A stretch of 18,461 bases of DNA, from positions 1 to 18,461 of the forward strand of contig LJTS01000005.1 of assembly GCA_001304425.1 (NCBI GenBank), in the 5' to 3' direction. Below the pieces are notes generated by a model. It worked only from the letters and a program-made list of their open reading frames with translations. It made no database searches and was not told where the DNA came from. This stretch comes from Betaproteobacteria bacterium SG8_40 (GTDB lineage: Bacteria; Pseudomonadota; Gammaproteobacteria; Burkholderiales; Eutrophovitaceae). Below are positions 7,371-14,032 of the stretch, in pieces. Numbering within the stretch: the stretch's first letter is position 1; every line of letters begins with the position of its first letter. A program made the position numbers and the translations under genes.

Positions 7371-8468
7371 CTATGTCCGACCGAGCGCGCCGATGACCGC
7401 TTGCGCAATTTCCGCGGTTCCACTCGATCCGCCGAACTCGAACGGCAGCAACTCCCTCCCCTGGAACGCCGCCTCGATCGCAGACACAAGCACTTCACCC
7501 GCCTCGAGGATTTTATCGTCATGATGTTTCTCGCCCAGCCATTCGAGCATCATGACTGCCGAGAGCAGCATTGCAGTCGGGTTCGCTTTCCCCTGACCAA
7601 CTATATCCGGCGCCGACCCATGCGCGGGCTGGAACAGCGCGCGCTCATCGCCGATGTCCCCCGAGGGGGCCATCCCCATCCCGCCGACGAGACCAGCACA
7701 CAAATCCGACAGGATGTCGCCGAACATGTTCTCGGTGACCATCACGTCGAAAGTCCACGGCTTCATCACGAGATTCAGCGCGGTCGCGTCCACGTAGGCA
7801 CTGTCCGTTTGCAATTGTGGGAATTCGCGCGCGCGCTCCTCGAAGACCTTGCGAAAAAACGCCATTGACGCGAACACGTTCGCCTTGTCGACGCAGGTAA
7901 CACGGCCGGGATGGCCGCGCGCCTTGCGCCGAGCGCCGAGCCGAAGTGCAAAATCCGCTACCCGCGCGGTTCCCGCACGGGTAATGCGCATCGTGTCGCG
8001 CACCTCCTCATCGCCACGCACATCCGAATTGCCGTGCGCGAAGAACAGTCCCTCGGTCTGCTCGCGCACGAGAACGAAATCGATCTCCGCCGCCCTCGGA
8101 CTGGATAGCGTGGATGGCAAACCCTTCAGCGCGCGAATCGGCCGTACCCCGGCATACAGTTCGAAGTGCATGCGCAAATCGAGCTGGGGAGCGATCTCGG
8201 TACCATCGGCATATCGCACGTCCGGCAAACCACCGGCGCCAAACAGCATGGCGTCTGCCGCCTCGCAGGCACGCAGCGTCTGTTCGGGCAACGCGCTGCC
8301 CGTGCGCGCATAGTGTGCCGCACCGATCGGATGCTCCTCGAAATCGAACGCGAATCCGCCGAGATGCTCCTCGAGTGCACGCAGCACCGCGAGCGTAGCG
8401 GCGGTGACTTCCACGCCGATCCCGTCACCCGGCAGCACCGCGACGCGAAATGAGGATTTGCTGCCCAT
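7371..8468 (-). CDS. Isocitrate/isopropylmalate/tartrate dehydrogenase family protein
   Basis: The protein has 365 residues from ATG 8468, chosen because AAAGGA lies 8 nt upstream; in-frame ATGs at 8489 and 8510 have no such site. It opens with VAVLPGDGIGVEV, typical of the family, and has FELYAGVRPI with the substrate arginine, FVLVREQTEGLFF (131-143), the catalytic lysine in VTCVDKANVF (Lys195), metal aspartates in YVDATALNLV (Asp227) and NMFGDILSDLCAGLVGG (Asp251, Asp255), and the NAD-binding PAHGSAPDIVGQGKANPTAM (281-300). The usual catalytic tyrosine of LeuB is replaced in DTMRITRAG, as in non-leucine members. It therefore likely decarboxylates a 2-hydroxy- or 3-substituted malate rather than acting in leucine synthesis; no leuC/leuD is near. 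The exact substrate is unknown. Confidence 0.9.
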   Translation of the reverse strand: MGSKSSFRVAVLPGDGIGVEVTAATLAVLRALEEHLGGFAFDFEEHPIGAAHYARTGSALPEQTLRACEAADAMLFGAGGLPDVRYADGTEIAPQLDLRMHFELYAGVRPIRALKGLPSTLSSPRAAEIDFVLVREQTEGLFFAHGNSDVRGDEEVRDTMRITRAGTARVADFALRLGARRKARGHPGRVTCVDKANVFASMAFFRKVFEERAREFPQLQTDSAYVDATALNLVMKPWTFDVMVTENMFGDILSDLCAGLVGGMGMAPSGDIGDERALFQPAHGSAPDIVGQGKANPTAMLLSAVMMLEWLGEKHHDDKILEAGEVLVSAIEAAFQGRELLPFEFGGSSGTAEIAQAVIGALGRT

Positions 8469-8792
8469 CAGTGTTGTCCTTTCAGTCATGTTTGCGCAGG
8501 ACAAGCCCAAAGCGCCCGAGGCTGGCCTGGGCCCTTGTCCGCAGTGTGCCCATCATATTGGCCGCGATTAACCACACGCCTTTCGAAACGACGCGGCAGC
8601 CAGGCAAGGAACCCGTGGCCTCGCTGGCCACTTGCCAACCCATCGGCTGTTGCCATTCCCGCATGCTGGCATAGCCCTGCGGGACGCGATTGTCGCCGTT
8701 GGTTGAAGAACTCGCCGGCACCGGCCGTTGCCGTGCATGCTTTCCCGCCATCGACAATGTCCCGGCAGCGCATGCCGGACGGCAAAAGCGGT
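8469..8792. other. Intergenic region, no gene recognised
   Basis: This 324-bp spacer separates two minus-strand genes. Open frames on both strands are Arg/Pro/Ala-rich with no family-like sequence or ribosome binding site, so I call no gene. A small hairpin, CCGGCA-gcgca-TGCCGG (8762-8778), lies 15 bp past the NHL-protein stop but has no T-run after it on the minus strand; at most it is a weak terminator. The promoter of the dehydrogenase gene should be in the part near 8480-8550, where no clear hexamers are visible. Confidence 0.45.
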
Positions 8793-9650
8793 TTACCGTC
8801 GTTGTATCACGTATTTGACTACCCGATCATTACCCGAATCGGAGAACCAGAGCGTATCGCCCCTGACCTCGACACCTTCGGGCGTGGCGAACTTGCCCGG
8901 CCCTTCTTCACGCTTGCCGCTGCCGATGACGTACAGCAGTTTCCCGTCGGGGCCTATGAACTTGACCTGGTGGTTATTCTTGTCGGCAACGATCAGGGTC
9001 CCGTCATCGAGCAAGTCCATATAGCGCACGCCGTTGAAGTCGTACGCCGCCTGTCCCAACTCACGCAGGATTTTCAGTTCGGGCGAGAGTAACAACACCC
9101 GGTGGTTCCCGGAGTCTGATAACCAGATATTGCCGTCGGCGTCTTCCTCGAGATCATGCGGAAAGGACAGTCCGCCCAGTTCGCTCACGACCCGACCGCG
9201 CTCGTAGGCCACCACATTGCCCGACCAGGCGCCGGCGACATAAACACGCGCGTTGGAGTGCACGAGCACGCCTTCGGGTCCCCGTACCGGTCCCTTGAGT
9301 TCGCCGGTGAGTGTCGCCGAGGTATTGTCGATCCGGTATATGGTGACCCGGTTGTTGTGCGTGTCGGCCACATAGGCCTGTCCTCGCGCATCGAAATCGA
9401 TGTCGTGCGTGCCCGACTGGTGGTCCGCGCCGAACGCGCTGACAAACGACAAGGTTTCCGGGTCCAGCAATACGACCCGGTTGTTACCGAGGTCGGAAAC
9501 GAACAGGTATTTTCCGTCCGGCGACAGTTTCAGATCGTGCGGATTATCGAGAGGTGTGCTGCTCGATGATTGGTAAGCCACCGACAAGTCATTCGCCAGC
9601 CCGTAACGGCTAACGATAAACAGCGCAATCAATACGAGTCCTGACCTCAT
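8793..9650 (-). CDS. Exported six-bladed NHL-repeat beta-propeller protein
   Basis: The product has 285 residues from ATG 9650 (TGGAG 7 nt upstream; the ATG at 9668 would use the ribosome site as codons). It begins MRSGLVLIALFIVSRYGLAN, a Sec signal peptide. The rest is six NHL repeats: NPHDLKLSPDGKYLFVSDLG, THDIDFDARGQAYVADTHNN, GPEGVLVHSNARVYVAGAWS, FPHDLEEDADGNIWLSDSGN, VRYMDLLDDGTLIVADKNNH and TPEGVEVRGDTLWFSDSGND. These make one closed propeller with no other domain. NHL propellers bind proteins, ligands or polysaccharides and some are lyases; no catalytic motif is evident. The location is the periplasm or outside. It leads the minus-strand set of four genes but is 324 bp from the next, so co-transcription is uncertain. 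Confidence 0.9.
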   Translation of the reverse strand: MRSGLVLIALFIVSRYGLANDLSVAYQSSSSTPLDNPHDLKLSPDGKYLFVSDLGNNRVVLLDPETLSFVSAFGADHQSGTHDIDFDARGQAYVADTHNNRVTIYRIDNTSATLTGELKGPVRGPEGVLVHSNARVYVAGAWSGNVVAYERGRVVSELGGLSFPHDLEEDADGNIWLSDSGNHRVLLLSPELKILRELGQAAYDFNGVRYMDLLDDGTLIVADKNNHQVKFIGPDGKLLYVIGSGKREEGPGKFATPEGVEVRGDTLWFSDSGNDRVVKYVIQRR

Positions 9651-10073
9651 CGCGATCTCCAGTGACAACGTTGCACAAACGAGAAACCGGCTGTGACGGA
9701 ATCCGGGTTGGCGGAAAACCGGCGCCGAATCGAACCTGCCTTGCCTCGGCGAACATCAAGGCCGGCCTTGCCGCCAGCACTTCGGGTTTCTCAAGTCGCC
9801 CCCCCTGACCGGGCGGTACCCCACTACATGCTTCTCAGGTACAGACGACTCCCCGTTCGCCGGACTCAACGCTTTGCGCGGGACTGCCCGCCCTGGCAGT
9901 TGTATGCCGCATGGCGGGACCGGATAACTGATGCCGGAAAGCGACAATCCTGCTTTGTTAACCAACCGCCTCTCAATTTAACCGGGTATTTGTCTGGCAT
10001 TCAAGAACGCCGTTTTTGCCAAGCGGTCTAACCGGCTGGTTCAAGTTTGAACCACACCACGAGGAGATTCACC
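9651..10073. other. Divergent intergenic region, no gene recognised
   Basis: A 423-bp spacer lies between the NHL-protein gene (minus) and the YHS-like gene (plus). The plus-strand open frame 9693-10031 is Arg/Pro-rich and looks non-coding. The last 120 bp are more AT-rich (TTTGTTAACC, CAATTTAACC) and should carry the YHS-gene promoter, but no convincing hexamer pair is visible. A 16-bp palindrome at 10038-10053 sits just before the ribosome binding site. Confidence 0.5.
10038..10053 (+). promoter_or_regulatory. Palindrome immediately upstream of the YHS-like gene
   Basis: GGTTCAA-gt-TTGAACC is a perfect 7-bp inverted repeat ending 7 nt before the GAGGAG ribosome site. It could be an operator near the transcription start or a 5'-UTR hairpin that affects translation. 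Confidence 0.4.
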
Positions 10074-10340
10074 ATGAAGTCCAGGAAGTTGTTGCTATCG
10101 GTTGCACTGATCGGCATTGCCAGCGTTTCCCATGCCGCGGAAGTAGAGGGCGAATATGACAATCTGTGTGTGACCGGTCTTTCGATGGGCAAGGAAGTGG
10201 AAACAGACTGCTCGGTCAACGTCGAAATGGACGGCGTTACCTATTGCTTCAGTAGCGCCAAAGCGAAAGCCGTTTTCGACAAGGACCCGGAAGGTACGAT
10301 CGCGAAAGCGGACAAGACCTTCGAGAAACTCTCGCAATAG
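10074..10340 (+). CDS. Small exported YHS-domain-like protein
   Basis: The product has 88 residues from ATG 10074, placed by GAGGAG 7 nt upstream. Residues 1-21 (MKSRKLLLSVALIGIASVSHA) are a Sec signal peptide, so the mature protein has about 67 residues and is periplasmic. The mature part, DNLCVTGLSMGKEVETDCSV followed by MDGVTYCFSSAKAKAVFDKD and PEG, resembles the YHS domain: a Cys-rich start, GxxYxF-C, a helix and a DP turn. It has three cysteines (Cys32, Cys46, Cys58). YHS domains are thought to bind metal, and some accompany metal transporters or periplasmic dehydrogenases. No such partner is adjacent. The match is by pattern, so the family is likely but the role unknown. A terminator-like hairpin follows, suggesting a monocistronic unit. 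Confidence 0.8.
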   Translation: MKSRKLLLSVALIGIASVSHAAEVEGEYDNLCVTGLSMGKEVETDCSVNVEMDGVTYCFSSAKAKAVFDKDPEGTIAKADKTFEKLSQ

Positions 10341-10366
10341 GCAACCGGCAGCGGTTATCTGTTTTG

Positions 10367-10395
10367 GGAAACCGGTGCCGAACGCGCCGGTTTCC
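10367..10395 (+). terminator. Probable terminator of the YHS-like gene
   Basis: The arm GGAAACCGG (10367-10375), an 11-nt loop and CCGGTTTCC (10387-10395) form a perfect 9-bp stem 26 bp past the stop codon. The following TTGTG is only a weak T-tract, so efficiency is uncertain. A second small hairpin (CGCTG-cacaa-CAGCG, 10404-10418) follows directly. Confidence 0.5.
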
Positions 10396-10526
10396 TTGTG
10401 CGCCGCTGCACAACAGCGCACTGCGCAGCCATCCCTGTTTCCCACCGGGGGACGCTGTCTGCCCACGGACCTTGAGTCCGCGCCTTCTGCATCGCAGCGA
10501 AACGTTTTACCGCCGGTTGCTATCCC

Positions 10527-11135
10527 CTATTCTGGCCGGACGGCAATCTTGCAGCCATCCGCCGTCTCTTCCATGGTGGCCACGAGTGCCATACCCTCGG
10601 TAATGTTTGGCAGCGAGCGAACCGCCCCGACCATCGCACCTTTCCAGGTCAGGTGCCCGGATGGCAGATCCCCATCCGGCACCAGCGCCGAACCCTTGAG
10701 CACGACATCGAGGACGCCCGCCGCGGGAACGAACCGTACGATGTCGAACGCGCCCCAACCTCGCACGCTCATCTCGGCGAGGTAGAACTCGACAGCCTCA
10801 CGGGGCGAACACTCGTTGATTTCGCGGTAGCGCGTGCAAAAGGTGAACGCGCCGTCAAAACCCGCCTTGTAGAAGATTTCCTCGAAGACGCGCTCGCCGG
10901 CTCGAAGATACACTTCCCGCAGAATGTAACGGAAGAAATGTCGCGGAAGGAGCAGCATCTCCTGGCCCTTCAGAAGCACTCGTCCCGCATCGTTGATCTC
11001 CAGGCAGGACCTGATCTCCTCGAAAGCCACCGCCTGTTTGTCTGGTTCCACGATCGCCCCGTAAATTTCGAACTCCAGCCGGCTGCATGGTCCACGATTG
11101 CGGCGCTGCGCGTCAAGCGTCCCGAACGTTCGCAC
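10527..11135 (-). CDS. DUF5943-like protein (homologue of the conserved protein beside dgcAB in Pseudomonas)
   Basis: The open frame gives 202 residues from a GTG at 11135. Residues about 59-150 carry EMLLLPRHFF, YKAGFDGAFTFC and SVRGWGAFDIV, which I recognise from memory as the core of the DUF5943 family (for example P. aeruginosa PA5397, next to the dipeptidase PA5396 and dgcAB). That family resembles V4R-type ligand-binding domains; its biochemical role is unknown. The C-terminal part (GHLTWKGAMVGAVRSL) fits the last strand-helix of such a domain. The start is uncertain: no good ribosome site precedes 11135, and the first 45 or so residues extend beyond the family core; a later GTG at about 11051 with GGGG before it is possible. 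It is divergent from the dipeptidase-like gene, sharing a 117-bp control region. Confidence 0.72.
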   Translation of the reverse strand: MRTFGTLDAQRRNRGPCSRLEFEIYGAIVEPDKQAVAFEEIRSCLEINDAGRVLLKGQEMLLLPRHFFRYILREVYLRAGERVFEEIFYKAGFDGAFTFCTRYREINECSPREAVEFYLAEMSVRGWGAFDIVRFVPAAGVLDVVLKGSALVPDGDLPSGHLTWKGAMVGAVRSLPNITEGMALVATMEETADGCKIAVRPE

Positions 11136-11192
11136 ACCGGCCGCTCATGCGCAGTAGTTCGCGCTTGCGCCGGTTCTACCAGTCGGCGTCAA

Positions 11193-11215
11193 GCAATGTG
11201 CCTGTGCTACATTGC
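11193..11215. promoter_or_regulatory. Operator-like dyad between the DUF5943-like and dipeptidase-like genes
   Basis: GCAATGT and ACATTGC form a perfect 7-bp inverted repeat separated by 9 nt, with an internal TGTGC-c-TGTGC direct repeat. It lies 37 bp upstream of the dipeptidase-like start in the shared divergent spacer, a usual place for an activator or repressor site. No regulator gene is in the window. Confidence 0.45.
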
Positions 11216-11239
11216 GTTCTTTCAATTGCCGTGCATGGC

Positions 11240-11245
11240 GGGGAG
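11240..11245 (+). promoter_or_regulatory. Ribosome binding site that selects a GTG start
   Basis: GGGGAG sits 7 nt before the in-frame GTG at 11253. The alternative ATG at 11235 has no Shine-Dalgarno site and would place this motif inside the gene. Confidence 0.6.
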
Positions 11246-11252
11246 AAGACAA

Positions 11253-12236
11253 GTGGGCGCATCCAATCTGCACGATGATCTGATTGTCTTCGACGGCCTG
11301 AATGTTTCGAACTGGTCCCGGGCGGTGTTCGAGGATATGCGCAGGGGCGGTGTCACCGCTGCAAATTGCACCTGTTCGGTGTGGGAAGGTTTCCGCGACA
11401 CCATGCGCAACATCGCCCTCTGGAAGGACTGGTTTCGCGACCACGCCGACCTGCTGACGCAGGTCTACGGTGTGGCGGACATCGCCCGCGCCAAACGCGA
11501 GGGCAAGACCGGCATCGTTCTCGGTTTCCAGAATGTCTCCGCGTTCGAGGATCAGATCGGTTACGTGCAGTTGTTCAAGGAACTGGGCGTGGGCATTGCG
11601 CAGCTGGCTTACAACACGCAAAACCAGGTCGGCAGCGGCTGCTACGAATCGCGTGATTCAGGGCTGTCCGATTTCGGCAGGGAAATCGTCGCCGAAATGA
11701 ACCGGGTGGGCATGCTGTGCGACCTGTCCCACGTCGGCGCGACGACTTCACGCGATACCATTCTTGCCTCCACCAAGCCGGTCTGCTATTCGCATTGCCT
11801 GCCGTCCGGGCTGAAGGCCCACCCGCGCAACAAGTCAGACGAAGAATTGCGTTTCATCGCCGAACGCGGTGGCTTTATCGGCGTGACCATGTTCCCGCCG
11901 TTCCTCGCAAAAGGCGTTGATTCGACCGTCGACGACTACATTGCCGCAATCGATTACATCATCAACCTGGCCGGAGAGGAAAGCGTCGGCATCGGCACCG
12001 ACTTCACCCAGGGATATGGCAAGGAATTTTTCGAATGGATCACCCACGACAAAGGTAACGCGCGCAAACTGACCGAGTTTGGCGAGATCCTTAATCCGCA
12101 GGGCATGCGCGCCATCGGAGACTTCCCCAACCTCACCGTGGCCATGGAACGGGCCGGCTGGTCCGAGCCGAAAATCCGCAAGGTCATGGGAGATAACTGG
12201 GTGCGCCTGCTGGCCGAAGTCTGGGGTCCGGACTGA
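11253..12236 (+). CDS. Dipeptidase-like protein (renal dipeptidase family M19) with incomplete metal site
   Basis: The product has 327 residues from GTG 11253. It matches the dipeptidase subfamily found with DUF5943 genes beside dgcAB in Pseudomonas: ANCTCSVWEGFRDT (38-51), YNTQNQVGSGCYE (120-132), VGMLCDLSHVG (152-162), CYSHCLPSGLKAHPRNKSDE (178-197) and GIGTDFTQG (246-254). His160, His181 and Asp250 correspond to kept metal ligands. The N-terminal HxD of active M19 enzymes is replaced by Leu16-Asn17-Val18, and the bridging Glu appears as Gln93 in GFQNV. A standard two-zinc dipeptidase reaction is therefore doubtful; a different hydrolase, or a binding role, is possible. There is no signal peptide, so it is cytoplasmic. 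The enoyl-CoA hydratase homologue follows 188 bp downstream. Confidence 0.88.
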   Translation: MGASNLHDDLIVFDGLNVSNWSRAVFEDMRRGGVTAANCTCSVWEGFRDTMRNIALWKDWFRDHADLLTQVYGVADIARAKREGKTGIVLGFQNVSAFEDQIGYVQLFKELGVGIAQLAYNTQNQVGSGCYESRDSGLSDFGREIVAEMNRVGMLCDLSHVGATTSRDTILASTKPVCYSHCLPSGLKAHPRNKSDEELRFIAERGGFIGVTMFPPFLAKGVDSTVDDYIAAIDYIINLAGEESVGIGTDFTQGYGKEFFEWITHDKGNARKLTEFGEILNPQGMRAIGDFPNLTVAMERAGWSEPKIRKVMGDNWVRLLAEVWGPD

Positions 12237-12404
12237 GGCAAGAGAATGTGCCGTCCGTCCGCACCGGGTTGGTTCGGGGGCGACCCTGAACGGGCGGCAA
12301 TGTGACCAGGCCCCTGCCCGGCACTTGCGATGAACGCCCGCCCGTCAGAACGTACCCGCCCCATTGATCATGCACCGGCACTTCGATCGAGTGTCCTTGA
12401 ACAC

Positions 12405-12410
12405 AGGAGG
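12405..12410 (+). promoter_or_regulatory. Ribosome binding site with long spacing before the enoyl-CoA hydratase homologue
   Basis: AGGAGG is a full Shine-Dalgarno match but lies 14 nt before the ATG at 12425, longer than usual. No other in-frame ATG, GTG or TTG lies closer, so the start stands, possibly with reduced translation. Confidence 0.45.
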
Positions 12411-12424
12411 CTGTCGATATCCCC

Positions 12425-13282
12425 ATGTCCTATGACTTCAAGTTGTTAAAGGTCTCCGTCGACGGGCGCGTTGCGCACGTGACCATCAGCAACCCCCCGG
12501 CTAATGTGATTACCATGGATTTGTTCGCCGAGCTCACGACGCTGTCGACAGCACTCAAGGCAGATCCGGAGCTGACCGTGGTGGTGGTCAGAAGTGCCGA
12601 CCCCGACTTTTTCCTCGCGCATTTCGATGTTGCGGCGATCCTTGAACGGCCAACGGACTTCGAGCCACAAAAGGATGTCCAGCTCAAGCCGTTTCACGCG
12701 CTGTGCGAACGCTTCCGATGCATGAACAAGATCATCATCGCCCAGATTGAGGGCCGCATAGGTGGCGGCGGCGCCGAGCTCGCAGCATCATTCGACATGC
12801 GTTTCGGGGTGCGCGGCAAGACCAGAATCAATCAGATGGAAGTGCCGCTCGGGATCCTGCCCGGCGGTACCGGCACGCAACGCCTGCCCCGCCTGATCGG
12901 GCGCGGACGCGCACTCGAATTGATCCTCGGTGGCGACGATCTCGATGCCGAGACGGCCGAACGCTGGGGATGGCTCAACCGCGTCTTCGAGGCCGATGAG
13001 ATCGGCCCGTTCGTTGATGCTCTGGCACGCCGCATCGCCTCGTACCCGCCGCCCGCGGTCCGGCTCGCGAAGGAAAGCGTCAACGCAGCAGACAAGCCGT
13101 GGCTCGATGGCCTGTTCGAGGAAGCCTATCTGTTCGAACGACTCTTGCGCACGGATGAGGCGCGACAAAACATGCAACGCTTCCTCGCGATCGGCGGTCA
13201 GACCCGCGATGGCGAACTGCGCATCAACGAATTGAACGCCGAGTTGGGCAATGGAAAACCGGACAACTCGCCGCGCCGCTAA
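12425..13282 (+). CDS. Enoyl-CoA hydratase/isomerase family (crotonase) protein
   Basis: The product is 285 residues from ATG 12425. It has the crotonase fold: VAHVTISNPPANVITMDL near the N-terminus, the acyl-CoA loop around DFFLAHFD (61-68; the usual FxAGxD is altered), the oxyanion-hole region AQIEGRIGGGGAELAASFD (106-124) and MEVPLGILPGGTGTQRLPRL (138-157). Both catalytic glutamates of hydratases are present, Glu118 and Glu139, so hydration of a 2-enoyl-CoA is plausible. The C-terminus (TRDGELRINELNAELG) is longer than in the shortest members. It sits in a set with a demethylase-type flavoenzyme and a RidA protein, which suggests a CoA-bound intermediate in the same pathway; crotonobetainyl-CoA-type substrates are one possibility, by inference only. 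It converges on the RidA gene with 23 bp between stops. Confidence 0.92.
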   Translation: MSYDFKLLKVSVDGRVAHVTISNPPANVITMDLFAELTTLSTALKADPELTVVVVRSADPDFFLAHFDVAAILERPTDFEPQKDVQLKPFHALCERFRCMNKIIIAQIEGRIGGGGAELAASFDMRFGVRGKTRINQMEVPLGILPGGTGTQRLPRLIGRGRALELILGGDDLDAETAERWGWLNRVFEADEIGPFVDALARRIASYPPPAVRLAKESVNAADKPWLDGLFEEAYLFERLLRTDEARQNMQRFLAIGGQTRDGELRINELNAELGNGKPDNSPRR

Positions 13283-13305
13283 TACGTAGCGCGCAAAACG
13301 ACGGG

Positions 13306-13767
13306 CTACCCGGCCACCTCCACGATTACCTCGATCTCCACCGGGATGCCGAAAGGCAGCGAGCCCATACCGACGGCGGAGCGGGCGTGGCGGCCCTTGT
13401 CCCCGAATACTTCCACCATCAGGTCGGAAAAACCGTTGATCACCTTGGGATGCTCGGCGAATTCCGGCCCCGCGTTGACCATGCCAAGCACCTTGACGAT
13501 GCGGGTGACCCGGTCCAGGTCTCCCAACGCGTCCTTCAGTTTGGCGATCTGTATCAGGCCGACGTCGCGGGCGTGCCGGTAAGCCTCTTCGACCGACATG
13601 TCCGACCCCACCTTGCCGGCCGGCGGGCGGCCATCGGCTGAGCGCGGTCCCGCACCGGAGAGAAAAATAAGGTTGCCGGTTTGCACGTACTGCAAATAGT
13701 TGCCGGCCGATCCGGGAATGGGCGGCAGTTCGATACCGAGTTCCTTCAGCCGTTGTTCGATCTTCAT
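13306..13767 (-). CDS. RidA/YjgF/YER057c family protein
   Basis: The product has 153 residues from ATG 13767, placed by GGAGGAG upstream; the longer frame to 13875 has no support. It begins MKIEQRLKELGIELPPIPGS and shows the larger-subgroup RidA pattern: GNLIFLSGAGPRSADG (31-46), VKVLGMVNAGPEF (92-104) and RSAVGMGSLPFGIPVEIEVI (129-148). Arg129 corresponds to the arginine that binds the carboxylate of imine or enamine substrates in deaminating RidA proteins. RidA enzymes hydrolyse reactive 2-imino acids to keto acids and ammonia; other subgroups have different roles. Next to an amine-oxidising flavoprotein, imine removal is a sensible inferred task. It is divergent from that gene across a 265-bp spacer and thus may be co-regulated from it. 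Confidence 0.9.
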   Translation of the reverse strand: MKIEQRLKELGIELPPIPGSAGNYLQYVQTGNLIFLSGAGPRSADGRPPAGKVGSDMSVEEAYRHARDVGLIQIAKLKDALGDLDRVTRIVKVLGMVNAGPEFAEHPKVINGFSDLMVEVFGDKGRHARSAVGMGSLPFGIPVEIEVIVEVAG

Positions 13768-13942
13768 GGTTCTTCTCCTCCAAGCGGGCCGCCGAAGAAA
13801 AGTTCCGGCATGCGCGGCGTAGTTTGCAGAATATGCGGCGTCTCGTACACCGGCACTGTAACGGCTGTTTGTCATACTCCGTAAAACCCCGGATCTCTTC
13901 CCCGGCCGACGCGATGGACCGCCCGCCGGGATCCGTGTCGTT

Positions 13943-13972
13943 TGCGGCGCGGCGCAAGGGCGGCATTTGCGT
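13943..13972. promoter_or_regulatory. Three TTGCG half-sites upstream of the FAD oxidoreductase-GcvT gene
   Basis: TTGCG (13943-13947), CGCAA (13954-13958) and TTGCG (13968-13972) alternate in orientation within 30 bp, in the divergent RidA/oxidoreductase spacer. They could be binding sites for a shared regulator, but in GC-rich DNA short matches like this also arise by chance. Confidence 0.25.
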
Positions 13973-14032
13973 TACCCGTGCCCACGGCCGCAGAAAATGC
14001 GATAGTGTCACGATTGAGAGAGGGTGGAGCGT

